From the NCBI RefSeq assembly GCF_035658495.1, contig NZ_CP141945.1, positions 633,501 through 697,500 of the forward strand: a DNA stretch of 64,000 nt. Direction: 5' to 3'. The stretch is from Novosphingobium sp. RL4. GTDB lineage: Bacteria > Pseudomonadota > Alphaproteobacteria > Sphingomonadales > Sphingomonadaceae. Positions 42,603 to 52,069 of this stretch are shown one piece after another (position 1 is the stretch's first letter; each line of letters opens with the position of its first letter). The notes below the pieces were generated by a model, which was not told where the DNA came from, searched no databases, and saw nothing but the letters and a program-made list of their open reading frames with translations. Made by a program: the position numbers and the translations under genes.

Positions 42603-43544
42603 ATGCAGATGCGTGACCCCCGAACCGAGTATGACGCAGCGGACTGGCACGCGCAGGTCCTGGGCGGCGACGTCGACTGGGAAGAATTCGCCGCCTGGCT
42701 CGATGCCGATCCCAGTCACCAGGCGACCTACGACCGGCTAGCGATGTTGGACACCGAGGTGGCTGAATGGGCGCGGTACAACGGTGTGCTCGAAGCGGCC
42801 AAGGTCGTGCCCCATTCGACAAAATCAATGCGTCCGTGGTGGATCGGTGGCGCCATTGCCGCCTCCCTTGTGGCGCTGGTCGCCAGCGTTCCCCTCCTCA
42901 CACGCCCTGCGGGCGTCAACGCGACCGTCTATGCGACGGCAAATGCGCAGAAGACTATCGATTTGGGCCAGGGCAGCCAGATACATCTCGACGCACGAAG
43001 CCAGCTTGCGATGGGATCGGGCGGACACGTGCGGATGGACAAGGGCGCAGCCTATTTCGACATACGCGGCAACGCACCCCGCAAGCTGGAGATCGCGTCG
43101 GGCGACTTCATCGTGCGCGACATCGGTACGCGCTTCACCGTGGCCCGCAATCAGGGCAAGCTTTTCGTGGCCGTGGAACAGGGGCTTGTCGATATATCAT
43201 GGCACGGCGACGCGGCGGCACACCTCAAGGCAGGGCAAGCTTTCGAGGGCGACGAGCAGACCGGCTCCAGTACGGTCGAGCGAATTACCCCGGAAGCCGT
43301 AGGAAGTTGGCGGAACGGCAGGCTGGTGTATGACGAAGCCTCGCTTTCGACGGTTGCTTCGGATCTCGCGCGCCATGTAAATGTTCCGGTAGAAGTCGAT
43401 CCGGGCGTCGCCAATCTCAAGCTTTCAGGCGTATTCTCCATTACGAATGGCTCCGATCTTGTCGACCAGATTACCGCGATACTCCCGGTCGAGGCACAGC
43501 GTAGCGGCGGGCGTATTCGCCTTGTCGCTCGCGCTGGTCGCTGA
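42603..43544 (+). CDS. FecR-family anti-sigma regulator
   Basis: About 313 residues from MQMRDPRTEYDAADWHAQVL. A cytoplasmic N-terminus with a DUF4880-like segment (DWEEFAAWLDADPSHQATYD), one membrane helix (WWIGGAIAASLVALVASVPL), and a periplasmic FecR domain (TARFTVARNQGKLFVAVEQG-like: IGTRFTVARNQGKLFVAVEQ), ending in an STN-like segment LPVEAQRSGGRIRLVARAG. Upstream GTG codons are possible starts. Its last 98 bases overlap the receptor gene in another frame. Confidence 0.88.
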   Translation: MQMRDPRTEYDAADWHAQVLGGDVDWEEFAAWLDADPSHQATYDRLAMLDTEVAEWARYNGVLEAAKVVPHSTKSMRPWWIGGAIAASLVALVASVPLLTRPAGVNATVYATANAQKTIDLGQGSQIHLDARSQLAMGSGGHVRMDKGAAYFDIRGNAPRKLEIASGDFIVRDIGTRFTVARNQGKLFVAVEQGLVDISWHGDAAAHLKAGQAFEGDEQTGSSTVERITPEAVGSWRNGRLVYDEASLSTVASDLARHVNVPVEVDPGVANLKLSGVFSITNGSDLVDQITAILPVEAQRSGGRIRLVARAGR

Positions 43545-45804
43545 CCCGGCAGCCGCCAATACGGTACTCGTCGATGTGCCTGCCGGCTCGCTGCAGTCGG
43601 CGATCAACGTCCTCTCTCGGCAGTTGCGTATTTCGGTGGCGGTCCAGGGGCGACTCCCCGATCTGCGTACTCCTGCCGTGCGCGGGCGGATGGAGCCTCA
43701 GACCGCGCTTGATCGGCTTCTGTCCGGCTCGGACTGGCGGGCCCGCCGGGTTGCGCCCACACTATGGCAGTTAGTGCGGCAGCGCCCTGTGCCCAAGGTA
43801 GTGGCGCCCCGACCGTCCCCACCGCCGCCTCCTCCTCCACTGCCCCCTCCAGTTGACATCGTCGTGACAGCGCTGAAGCGCGACCTCCGGCTCTCGGATG
43901 CGCCGGTCTCGATCTCAGTTCTGGGCGGTAAGCGCTTCGCCGGCGCATCGAGTGCGCGCGGCTCGAGCGATATCGCCGAGGAAGCCGGCAGCGTCTTTTC
44001 GACCCATCTGGGCCCAGGGCGCGAACGCCTGTTCCTGCGCGGTGTGGCCGACAGTCCGTTCAATGGTCCCACGCAGTCCACCGTCGGCCTGTTTCTCGAC
44101 GATGCCCGGATCAACTTCGCACTGCCTGACCCCGACCTGCGCCTGGTCGATATCGACCGGGTGGAAGTGATTCGGGGACCACAAGGAACGCTTTACGGAG
44201 CGGGGGCGCTCGGCGGGATCGTGCGCATCGTCACCAATCGACCGCAATTGGACCGCACCGCCGGCTCGATAGCTCTCGAAGCGTCGGACGTCGCCCATGG
44301 CGGCATGGGTGGCGCAGGCGAAGCCTGGGTGAATATCCCCTTGGTGAAGGACACGCTCGGCCTGCGGGCAGTTGGCTATGCCGAGCAGGAGGGAGGCTGG
44401 ATCGATCATCCAGCTCTTGGCCGAACCAATACCAACAGTTCGCATATGGAAGGAGGGCGCCTAAATCTCCGCTGGAAGCCTGGCCCTGACTGGACCATCG
44501 ACTTGTCGATCGTAAAGCAGAACCTGAAGACCCGCGATGCGCAGTATGCGACGCAAGGAATGGCCCGCGTCTCCCGGATACTGGAGCCCAGCGAAAACGA
44601 CTTCACGCTTGTCCGGATCGAAGCCAGCGGGCCGATCGGCGGGCTGGATTTCCTGTCATCCACGACGATCGAAAACAACCGCGTGGTCAGCCACTACGAT
44701 GCCGGCAGCACGGGGAGCACGAAGTCCGCAGCTGAAGCGACTTTCTATGACGAGACGCGGCGCGTCTATCTGATCAGCCAGGAATTTCGCCTGAGCCGAG
44801 CGCAAGGGCGGTTTCACTGGTTGGCCGGCGTTTCGGTCATAGATGCCATCAACGTCACTCAGGGCCTGTTCGTAGCGCCGTCGACCGCTCCCGTCGCCAG
44901 TCGCATCCAGGCCAATCTCAATTTGCAGGCTTCGGCGTATGCAGAGGGTACACTGGCCTTGAACTCGGTGCTGGACCTCACTGCCGGCCTGAGAGCCTAC
45001 GTTTCCAACATCTGGGATGATCCGCGTGCGACCACGGGACCGTCTATAGACCAGAACGGCTTTTCCCCCAGCCTTTCGTTGTCGTGGCGCCCCCGTGATG
45101 GCGCCTTGGTCTGGCTGCGATATGGTACGGCAGTGCGCGCGGGAGGCCGCAGCCTGGATGCGGCCGGAGAGCTGACGACGTTTCAGGCAGACAGGCTGCA
45201 GGACGTTGAACTGGGGAGCCGGATGTCACTGCTCGACGGCCATCTCGATCTTGATCTCTCCGCCTTCGCCTTGCGCTGGAGCAATGTCCAGAGCGACCGC
45301 GTCGGCCTCGATGGCCTGGTGGTCACGACCAACATCGGCGATGCCCGCAATCTCGGCGTGGAATTCGGATCCAAGGGGCATTGGGGGGGCTTTGGTCTCG
45401 ACGTGTCGTTGATCAGGCAGCACGGGCGCTTGCGTTCCGGTCTCATCGAGGATGACGATCTACGCCTGCCCGTGCTACCGGACAGGTCCGCCAAGGCAAG
45501 GCTGAGTTGGGACGGAAAGATCGGAAGCTGGAATCTGGGAGCATACCTGTCCGCGAGTTATTCGGGGAGCTCGCGTCTGGGGTATGATCCCACCCGTCCG
45601 CTTGACATGCCCTCGCTGTGGATGCTCGGCTCAGGGATGATGGCCGGCCGCGATGGCTGGCGTCTCGTAGCAAGCGTTTCCAACCTCCTGGATAGTAGCC
45701 GGAACACATTTGCCTTCGGTAATCCCTTTACTTATCGAACCCAGCCGCAGCGCACGCCGCCCAGACCGCGCACGCTGATGATCCGGATCGAGCGCAGCTT
45801 CTGA
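43447..45804 (+). CDS. TonB-dependent outer-membrane receptor with STN domain
   Basis: A 785-residue transducer-type receptor. It has a signal peptide near residues 18-37 (AAGVFALSLALVADPAAA), an STN domain (DVPAGSLQSAINVLSRQLRI), a polyproline linker (about residues 122-136), and a TonB box DIVVTALKR. A plug with RVEVIRGPQGTLYGAGALGG and a barrel ending TLMIRIERSF complete it. The ATG at 43447 lies inside fecR, giving a 98-base overlap; no later in-frame start would preserve the signal peptide. The plug GPQGTLYG motif is typical of receptors for organic nutrients as well as siderophores, so the substrate is open. Confidence 0.9.
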   Translation: MAPILSTRLPRYSRSRHSVAAGVFALSLALVADPAAANTVLVDVPAGSLQSAINVLSRQLRISVAVQGRLPDLRTPAVRGRMEPQTALDRLLSGSDWRARRVAPTLWQLVRQRPVPKVVAPRPSPPPPPPPLPPPVDIVVTALKRDLRLSDAPVSISVLGGKRFAGASSARGSSDIAEEAGSVFSTHLGPGRERLFLRGVADSPFNGPTQSTVGLFLDDARINFALPDPDLRLVDIDRVEVIRGPQGTLYGAGALGGIVRIVTNRPQLDRTAGSIALEASDVAHGGMGGAGEAWVNIPLVKDTLGLRAVGYAEQEGGWIDHPALGRTNTNSSHMEGGRLNLRWKPGPDWTIDLSIVKQNLKTRDAQYATQGMARVSRILEPSENDFTLVRIEASGPIGGLDFLSSTTIENNRVVSHYDAGSTGSTKSAAEATFYDETRRVYLISQEFRLSRAQGRFHWLAGVSVIDAINVTQGLFVAPSTAPVASRIQANLNLQASAYAEGTLALNSVLDLTAGLRAYVSNIWDDPRATTGPSIDQNGFSPSLSLSWRPRDGALVWLRYGTAVRAGGRSLDAAGELTTFQADRLQDVELGSRMSLLDGHLDLDLSAFALRWSNVQSDRVGLDGLVVTTNIGDARNLGVEFGSKGHWGGFGLDVSLIRQHGRLRSGLIEDDDLRLPVLPDRSAKARLSWDGKIGSWNLGAYLSASYSGSSRLGYDPTRPLDMPSLWMLGSGMMAGRDGWRLVASVSNLLDSSRNTFAFGNPFTYRTQPQRTPPRPRTLMIRIERSF

Positions 45805-45830
45805 GCGCCTGGCCCTATCGGCACAGCACC

Positions 45831-46874
45831 TCAGGAGACAGGGAGCATCACGTCGAAGCGGGCTCCAGGACCATCGCTGCGGTTTTCAGCCGTGATGCGC
45901 CCACCATGGGCTTCCACTAGCCGAGCCGACAGCGCCAGACCCATTCCGGTGCCGAAACATCCCGGACGCCTGATCGTGGCTTCCGACTGCCAGAACGGAG
46001 CGAACAAGCTCTCTTTATCTTCAGGGGCAAAGCCCGGCCCCTCGTCGAGCACACTGATCACTACATCGCCTCGCTGGACGGTGATCCTGACCAGGACTTG
46101 GCCACCGGCAACCGAATGTTTTGCCGCGTTGGTGACCAGATTAGTCACGATCTGCGTGAGCCGCACTGGATCGGCATAGAGAACGACGGGGGCATAGTCC
46201 TCGACGATCGTCACATCGTGGCGCGCGAGCAGCGGTTTCAGGTCGGCCACCACCCCGCCCACGATCTCGCAGAGATCGACGCTGCGGCGGTTCATCGTGA
46301 TGCGACCGAGCTCGTATTGGGCCAGGGTATCGAGATCGTTGACGATGGCTAGCACATGCTCGACCTGACGCAGGAGGCGCGACGTTTCACCGACATCAGG
46401 ATTGATGACGCCGTCCTCGATACCATGCAATCGCCCTTTGAGGATGGTCAGCGGCGTGCGCAGCTCATGGGTCACACCTGCCGTTATCATCATGCGCCGA
46501 TCGCGTGTATGCGCCGCCTCGGAGGTCTTTTGCGTTGCCACGGCTTTTCTTTTAAGCCGCAGCCACCGGACCACTACACGCACGGCATCCAGGACCAGCC
46601 GATTGTGAACGACGGATCCCAAAGCGATCAGCGTTGCCGCCAGCCACCGGTTGCCCTGCTCTTTGCACGCGCCCTCACCGGTTCCAGACCCGCGCTGCGC
46701 CGGATGAACGGCATCTGGTACCGACATTGCGCTCCAGGCAGGAAGGAAAACGGGCAGACGGGCGCTTCGCTGCAGACGGGCGCCTGTCTGCGAATACCGC
46801 AGCGAGACAGCAATCTGAGCACCACTACTGCCGCTTGTAGGGCCGCCGAATGTCAATAGCGATGAAGGTTTCAT
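45831..46874 (-). CDS. Sensor histidine kinase
   Basis: The kinase core is complete: H-box VTHELRTPLTILKGRLHG, N-box LTQIVTNLVTNAAKHS, G1 VLDEGPGF, F-box LFAPFWQS and G2 GTGMGLALSARLVEAHGG. A single clear membrane segment (WLAATLIALGSVV) precedes it, and there is no large sensory domain. The open frame extends to 47168 but would overlap the divergent response regulator; I chose the ATG at 46874 (MKPSSLLTFGG), although a later Met is possible. It is divergent from the OmpR-type regulator at 47062 and is likely its kinase. Confidence 0.8.
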   Translation of the reverse strand: MKPSSLLTFGGPTSGSSGAQIAVSLRYSQTGARLQRSARLPVFLPAWSAMSVPDAVHPAQRGSGTGEGACKEQGNRWLAATLIALGSVVHNRLVLDAVRVVVRWLRLKRKAVATQKTSEAAHTRDRRMMITAGVTHELRTPLTILKGRLHGIEDGVINPDVGETSRLLRQVEHVLAIVNDLDTLAQYELGRITMNRRSVDLCEIVGGVVADLKPLLARHDVTIVEDYAPVVLYADPVRLTQIVTNLVTNAAKHSVAGGQVLVRITVQRGDVVISVLDEGPGFAPEDKESLFAPFWQSEATIRRPGCFGTGMGLALSARLVEAHGGRITAENRSDGPGARFDVMLPVS

Positions 46875-47061
46875 GCCTGTTCCGTCACGAAAGAGTGTCT
46901 TTCCAAGCGGGAGACGGCCCGGCAGCGTTCTCACCCTACCTTCACTTGATCGATAACTTATTCCGCTCGTCGCGCTTCCGATTTGACCGCGCGGTGCCAG
47001 CAGCGCGGTTTCTCCACGATTCCTCCATCGATCGCGTCCATATGGGGCGCGAGGTGGAAGA

Positions 47062-47754
47062 ATGACGTCGAAGATTCTGGTGGTGGAAGACGAGCGGGAG
47101 ATCGCCGAACTTCTGGTTGCGTACATCGAGCGGGCAGGAATGCAGGCATTGAGGGCCTCCTCGGTCAACGAGGCGGTGATGACCCATCACCAGGGTGGGC
47201 CGGATCTGGTGCTCCTGGATATCGGCCTGCCCGGCGGCGACGGACTGGACGTTCTTGCCGCAATCAGGCGCCGCACGGACACGCCGGTCATTATGCTGAC
47301 GGCCGTCGACGACGACGTCTCCAAGCTATCGTCCTTTCGCATCGGCGCCGACGATTATGTCATCAAGCCTTTCAATCCTTCGGAGGTAATCGAGCGCATC
47401 CGCGCCGTTCTGCGCCGCGCGAATGGTGAGCGCGAACCCAAGCGGCTGACGATCGGACCGCTAGAGATCGACCTTGAGGCCAGGGTTGTTAGCTGTGCAG
47501 GCGAGGATGCCATCTCCGTACGTCTCAACCTGACGCCGACCGAGTTCGCCATTCTCGCGCATATGGCACGCTATCCGCGCCGCGCGTTCACCCGCGCCGA
47601 ATTGTTGGAGGCGGCAGCGCCGGGCAGCGAAGCCTACGACCGCGTCATTGACAGTCACCTCTCCAAACTGCGCCAGAAGCTGGTAGTAGCCGGCTGCGCG
47701 GACATTATCGAGCCAGTACGGGGTGTAGGGTATCGCCTTTGGCTGGAAGGGTAA
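47062..47754 (+). CDS. OmpR-family response regulator (BaeR/CreB-like)
   Basis: A 230-residue regulator with a receiver domain (VVEDEREIAELL; phospho-acceptor Asp53 in LVLLDIGLPGGDG; Lys in DYVIKPFNPSEV). The winged-helix DNA-binding domain (LTPTEFAILAHMARYPRRAF; YDRVIDSHLSKLRQKL) is complete. Its stop and the next start overlap (TAATG at 47752-47756), coupling it to the short kinase-like gene. A full-length kinase gene lies divergently 187 bases upstream. Confidence 0.92.
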   Translation: MTSKILVVEDEREIAELLVAYIERAGMQALRASSVNEAVMTHHQGGPDLVLLDIGLPGGDGLDVLAAIRRRTDTPVIMLTAVDDDVSKLSSFRIGADDYVIKPFNPSEVIERIRAVLRRANGEREPKRLTIGPLEIDLEARVVSCAGEDAISVRLNLTPTEFAILAHMARYPRRAFTRAELLEAAAPGSEAYDRVIDSHLSKLRQKLVVAGCADIIEPVRGVGYRLWLEG

Positions 47755-48419
47755 TGCGACAAGACCGCCATATCTTCGCAGCCGCCCTCGCCCACGAACT
47801 GCGAACCCCGCTGACGATCCTGAAAGGGAGGCTTCATGCGCTGGACGATGCGGTGATGGTGCCATCTACGGGGGAATGCGCCCGTCTGCTGCAACTCGTC
47901 GATCAGGTCCTGCGCAGCGTCGAGGAAGTCAGCCTGTTCACCCGGGCCCACTCGGGCGAAATATCATTGGACGTCCGGCCTATTGATCTGGCGCTTGTCG
48001 TGGAGCGTGCCATTGCGGATGTGCAGCCGATCGCGCAGGCGGCCGCCGTGGAAATTGTAGGGAACACGAGAACGGCGCGGGGACGGGGAGACTTCGCGTG
48101 CCTTGTTCAGGCTGTCTCGATCCTGCTGCGACATCTTGTCGATTGCACGCCGTCAGGCGGGTGCCTGACTGTCGAAGTGGAAGTGTTCCCGCAGCCGGTA
48201 CTGCGTATCACGGGCGCGGCGGATCAGCTTTTGCCCGGCGAAGACGAGGACCTGCTTATTCCCTTTTCGCCCGCCGACGGCAGGGCGGGCACAAAAATGA
48301 CCTGCGCCATCGGCCCGGCTCTGGCGGCGGCGATCGTCGATGCTCACGGCGGAACACTTGCGATCACGGCTGCGACTGGAGGCGAGGGCCGTGTGCTGCA
48401 GCTGACCCTCGCCCCATAG
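47754..48419 (+). CDS. Histidine-kinase-like protein with degenerate ATP-binding domain
   Basis: About 221 residues without a membrane segment. The dimerisation and phosphorylation helix is well preserved (ALAHELRTPLTILKGRLHAL, nearly identical to the divergent kinase). The ATP-binding domain is not: the N-box is LVQAVSILLRHLVDC without Asn, no D-X-G-X-G is present (ITGAADQLLPGED), and the G2 region reads GTKMTCAIGPALAAAIVDAH. It may act as a phosphatase, a phosphotransfer partner or a dimerisation partner for the neighbouring kinase. It ends in TAG. Confidence 0.82.
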   Translation: MRQDRHIFAAALAHELRTPLTILKGRLHALDDAVMVPSTGECARLLQLVDQVLRSVEEVSLFTRAHSGEISLDVRPIDLALVVERAIADVQPIAQAAAVEIVGNTRTARGRGDFACLVQAVSILLRHLVDCTPSGGCLTVEVEVFPQPVLRITGAADQLLPGEDEDLLIPFSPADGRAGTKMTCAIGPALAAAIVDAHGGTLAITAATGGEGRVLQLTLAP

Positions 48420-48442
48420 CAATATCAGCCAGGTCGGCCTCG

Positions 48443-49522
48443 TCACCGATCCTGGTTGGCAATCTCGGAAGCATGAGACGTGTCATACCCAAGCGCAGCG
48501 TCCTCAAAATGGCCCGCTTCCTTCTTGAGCGCAGCGGAGACACGCTGCGCGAGACTTTTGCTCGCAGCGATGCTTTCACCCATCATGCGCACCGAACCCT
48601 TCACTTCCCGCTGCACAACCACGGTGCCTTGGGCGTCGGTAAATCGCAGGTCGGCCCGGATGAGCGTCTTGCCGGCTACCATGCCGACAACGGGCAACGC
48701 CCCACGTACTCCAGCATTGCCCTTCTTGTACTGCGTGACGTCCAGGTCGAGCATGGAAGCATCGTCATCGCTGCGTATGTCACCTTGCCGCCAGACGGTC
48801 TCGAACATGCTGCTCTTTCTCAATTGTACGACCAGTTCCTCGTAAGTCGCCGCTACAAAGGCTGGTGGCAGCTTACCGTTGGAACCGGGCAGGTTTATCC
48901 GAACGCTATGCTCGCGAGGGCGGTGACCCCGTGCCGCTAAGCGCACGCCATCAGGTCGCAGACTATCACCAAGGCGATCGTCCATAACCGACGCAGGCTG
49001 GATGCCCGCCTGGTCGAAGGCCTGAAGCACGCTTTGCCTGCTCGTCTTCGGCAAGAGCAGGACGGCGCCGTGAAATCCCTGGCGCTCATCGACGTAGAAC
49101 AGTGTCAGTGTCTCCGCACCCGGCCTGATCATGCTGTAAATTTGCCCTGCCTGCGGCGCCATGCTCGCAACATTGCCTTTGACGCCGCGCATCAGCCCCT
49201 TGTTGGAGTGCTCCAGAGACATGCCGCGCACCGCATCCATGGGAATCACGCCATACGCCGTCTTGCCGGTGAAGCGGATGAGATCACCATCGATCTCCAG
49301 CCGCCCGGCCGTGCCTGCCGCCAAACCAGCGAAACCGATGATATTCACCGCACCTTCAACAACGACCGGTGCCGACATCATAGCTCCATGATGGAATGTA
49401 CCGGTGTCGTCGCTCAAGACTTCGGCTCGCACTGCTTGTCCGGTAGAGCCTATCGTCAGGGCAGCAAAAACGAGCCAGTACGCCAGACGCGACGACCAGG
49501 CGTTATGGCGAAGACAATACAT
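48443..49522 (-). CDS. Secreted DUF4410-like protein
   Basis: A 359-residue protein with a signal peptide (LAYWLVFAALTIGSTGQAVR-AE). The N-terminal half is a beta-rich domain (VNIIGFAGLAAGTAGRLEID; LIRFTGKTAYGVIPMDAVRG). The C-terminal half matches the DUF4410 pattern (MLDLDVTQYKKGNAGVRGAL; VVVQREVKGSVRMMGESIAA). DUF4410 proteins are exported and uncharacterised. It converges on the kinase-like gene with 23 bases between stops. Confidence 0.72.
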   Translation of the reverse strand: MYCLRHNAWSSRLAYWLVFAALTIGSTGQAVRAEVLSDDTGTFHHGAMMSAPVVVEGAVNIIGFAGLAAGTAGRLEIDGDLIRFTGKTAYGVIPMDAVRGMSLEHSNKGLMRGVKGNVASMAPQAGQIYSMIRPGAETLTLFYVDERQGFHGAVLLLPKTSRQSVLQAFDQAGIQPASVMDDRLGDSLRPDGVRLAARGHRPREHSVRINLPGSNGKLPPAFVAATYEELVVQLRKSSMFETVWRQGDIRSDDDASMLDLDVTQYKKGNAGVRGALPVVGMVAGKTLIRADLRFTDAQGTVVVQREVKGSVRMMGESIAASKSLAQRVSAALKKEAGHFEDAALGYDTSHASEIANQDR

Positions 49523-49655
49523 TTTCTTGCCTTACTGTTTCAGGCAGACACCGACGATCGCGCAAGTCCCGACGCTTAATGAAACCCGGGCGTGGCATTC
49601 GCGCACGGCCAAGCCTGCCAGTTTATTTGGAATGATTAGAGTACAAGGCGCGTAA

Positions 49656-49964
49656 CTAGCAGTCCGACAAGTGCCGCCGCGCGCATTCACTATAGGCCGC
49701 ATCGCGTTTGCGCATCTCTCGCCCGCGATTACGATCCGCTTCGTCCTGACTGGTGGTCGTCCAGTCGACCGTCTTGCTCACTGCTTTAACCGGCAATGTC
49801 GCCAGCCCGCACCCCGACAGAAAACATACCGAACCGGCAGCCAATCCTGCCGTCAGCGGCCACAGTAACGGTCGCCTGCAGGAGGGAGCTGGCGATCTTG
49901 ACGTATTCCAGAATTCAGATCGTGAAGCCGATTCGATTGAAATTCTCGCAAGGTCCGCATGCAT
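49656..49964 (-). CDS. Small lipoprotein, start uncertain
   Basis: The C-terminal 55 residues (GLATLPVKAVSKTVDWTTTS, DEADRNRGREMRKRDAAYSE) follow a lipobox-like FLSGCG after a hydrophobic stretch (LTAGLAAGSVCFL). This pattern recurs in small sphingomonad lipoproteins. The annotated ATG at 49964 adds 35 N-terminal residues that do not look like a signal peptide; the true start may be an internal CTG or TTG. Two C-terminal cysteines may pair. Function unknown. Confidence 0.55.
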   Translation of the reverse strand: MHADLARISIESASRSEFWNTSRSPAPSCRRPLLWPLTAGLAAGSVCFLSGCGLATLPVKAVSKTVDWTTTSQDEADRNRGREMRKRDAAYSECARRHLSDC

Positions 49965-50270
49965 CGCTTTTTCCAGTCAGGTTGAAAACCGACCGTCTTC
50001 TTAAACACGGCATGTGGAGCAGCGATGGAGCAATCATCGCCAGCTGAACAAGCCTTGACCAAATGCTTCAGGGGCATTTCGATATCGAGGCGTCAACAGA
50101 TGTTCGAACCGAAGGACTTCGTGCTACACACAGCGATCAGACAGCGCGGTGTCGTTTGCAACGTTTGTTTTCGTGGGAACCTGCCGCCAGATCGCTCCCG
50201 CCATCAATTGCAAAAACGGGGTCGAGGCGGAGCGCAATGCCTATCTGGCCGGCGGCATGCGACGAGCCAC
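49965..50270. other. Intergenic stretch, nothing recognised
   Basis: About 300 bases between the lipoprotein gene and the IS5-family element. Short plus-strand frames (from 50025 and 50063) have no family resemblance or ribosome-binding site. Confidence 0.5.
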
Positions 50271-50272
50271 TA

Positions 50273-51108
50273 GGCTCAGGACTCACTGATTACAGCTAGA
50301 AGAGCACGGTGGCGGCGAGAGCGAGGGCCGAGAAGAAGACGGTTGGGCAGCGGTCGTAGCGGGTTGCGACGCGGCGCCAGTCCTTGAGGCGACCGAACAT
50401 GATCTCAATGCGGTTGCGACGCTTGTATCGGTGCTTGTCGTATTTGACCGGCATGGAGCGGGATTTGCGGCCTGGAATGCACGGCTTGATGCCCTTTTGC
50501 TCAAGCGCGTCCCTGAACCATTCGGCGTCATAACCCCGATCGGCCAGCATCCACTTCGCCTTTGGCAGGTCGTCGAGCAGGGCCGCCGCGCCCGTGTAGT
50601 CGCTGATCTGGGCAGCCGTGATGAAGAAGCTCAAGGGACGGCCGTTGGCAACGGTGACGGCGTGAAGCTTGGTGTTCATGCCGCCCTTGGTCCGCCCGAT
50701 CAGGCGCCCGAGGCCTCCTTTTTTACCCCAAGGCTGGAAGCCATGCGGTGAGCCTTGAGATAGGTCGCGTCGATCATGGTGGTCTGGGGTTCGGCCCTCT
50801 GGGCGGACAGGCCTTCCATCATCCGAGCAAACACACCCATCTCGCCCCACCGTTTCCAGCGGTTATACAATGTCTTGTGGGGCCCGTATTCCCTGGGAGC
50901 ATCCAGCCAACGCAGGCCGTTCCGGTTGACAAAGATAATCCCGCTCAGGACCCGCCGGTCATCAACCCGTGGCTTTCCATGGCTCTTGGGAAAATACGGC
51001 GACAGACGCGCCATCTGCTCATCCCTCAGCCAATACAGGTCGCTCATACTCAGTCTCCTCGCGGAGCCTGAATCATATCGCCGCCTGCCAATCAATGGGT
51101 CCTGAGCC
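50273..51108 (-). mobile_element. IS5-family element, IS427 group
   Basis: An 836-bp element with terminal inverted repeats starting GGCTCAGGACTCACTGATTA on the left and the complement GGCTCAGGACCCATTGATTG on the right. TA at 50271-50272 and 51109-51110 is the probable target duplication (CTAG is also duplicated if the first G is excluded). It carries one transposase gene in two overlapping frames. Confidence 0.88.
50296..51047 (-). CDS. IS5-family transposase expressed by -1 frameshifting
   Basis: OrfA starts MSDLYWLRDEQMARLSPYFP at 51047 and ends in KKEASGA. OrfB continues in the -1 frame (KKGGLGRLIGRTKGGMNTKL) to VLF at 50296. The shift occurs at the slippery heptamer A-AAA-AAG (minus strand, 50718-50724), the known arrangement for the IS427 group. 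Catalytic residues are in TTMIDATYLKAH, WMLADRGYDAEWF and RRNRIEIMFGRLKDWR. All are intact, so the element may be active. Confidence 0.88.
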
Positions 51109-51240
51109 TAGGAAACTGGCAATTTGGGGACAGATTATAGGAAAATAGGGTCCGTCCGCGACCGTAAACTCGATTATCAGGCACGCATACTCGCTGAACG
51201 TTCCCAACCAGGGAAAGCGAACTACAGTCGCACCGACGCC

Positions 51241-51260
51241 TTGACACTGACGCAACGTCA
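51241..51260 (+). promoter_or_regulatory. MerR-type promoter with palindrome TGACGCAACGTCA
   Basis: A consensus-like -35 TTGACA (51241-51246) is followed by the perfect 5-base inverted repeat TGACG-CAA-CGTCA (51248-51260) 38 bases before the merR ATG. MerR regulators bind such dyads in over-long spacers. The -10 element is not clear. Confidence 0.45.
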
Positions 51261-51298
51261 TCCCCCACAAACGTGGCATAGCGATTCGGAGCGAAGTC

Positions 51299-52069
51299 AT
51301 GCGGACGGTCAAACAGGTAGCGAAAGCGTCGGGCGTCAGCGTTCGCGCCTTGCACCATTACGATCATATCGGACTACTGAAGCCCGACGTCGGTAAGAAT
51401 GGATACCGCTATTACGGGCAGACGGAGATGATGCGCCTTCAGCACATTCTGTTCTACCGCGAACTTGGCTTGCCGCTTGCAGAGATCGCCCGCATCCTCG
51501 ATGATCCCAATTTCGACACCCGCGCCGCGCTGCTCGATTTGCGCCGTCGCGTTGAAGAAGAGATCGCCCAGCGACGCGATCTGGCGCAGACGATCGACCG
51601 GACGCTAGCATCGCTCGATGCTGGCAAGGCGCTGGATGACTACCGCCTCTTCTATGGAGTGTCGGCTGAGAAACAGGTCCAATGGGAAGCGGAGATCGTG
51701 GCCCGTTTCGGCGATGTTGGTGATGCAGCGATACGCGATGCCAAGACGAGGATGGACGGCCTGTCACCGGCCCAACTGCTCGATTTCAAGGCGGAGATCA
51801 ATGCCATTCACGCAGGCATAATCGCTCTGATCGAGGCAGGGGGCACCCCTTCCTCGGATGCGGCGCACGGATGGATCGGCCGACACTACCGCTGGGTATG
51901 TCGTTCATGGCTGCCCGATGCAGAGGCCTATGCCTCCTTGGGCCGGATGTACGCCGATCATGCGGATTTCCGATCGATGTACGATGCCCTGCATCCCCGC
52001 ATGGCCGTCTTCATGGAACAGGCGATGGCCCACTACGCCCGGACCACTCTTCACGAGGGCGTTCGATGA
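51299..52069 (+). CDS. MerR-family regulator with TipAS effector domain
   Basis: A 256-residue regulator with an N-terminal MerR winged helix (VKQVAKASGVSVRALHHYDH; GYRYYGQTEMMRLQHILFYR), a coiled-coil dimerisation helix (about residues 75-105) and a C-terminal TipAS domain (HGWIGRHYRWVCRSWLPDAE; YADHADFRSMYDALHPRMAV). TipAS domains bind thiopeptides and other hydrophobic ligands. The stop overlaps the next start (ATGA at 52066), so the following hydrolase is probably its regulatory target and partner. Confidence 0.9.
   Translation: MRTVKQVAKASGVSVRALHHYDHIGLLKPDVGKNGYRYYGQTEMMRLQHILFYRELGLPLAEIARILDDPNFDTRAALLDLRRRVEEEIAQRRDLAQTIDRTLASLDAGKALDDYRLFYGVSAEKQVQWEAEIVARFGDVGDAAIRDAKTRMDGLSPAQLLDFKAEINAIHAGIIALIEAGGTPSSDAAHGWIGRHYRWVCRSWLPDAEAYASLGRMYADHADFRSMYDALHPRMAVFMEQAMAHYARTTLHEGVR

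Noticed and set aside
46875..47168. Extended N-terminus of the sensor kinase
   Set aside because: The extension overlaps the divergent response regulator and encodes a low-complexity Ser/Arg sequence without a recognisable domain.
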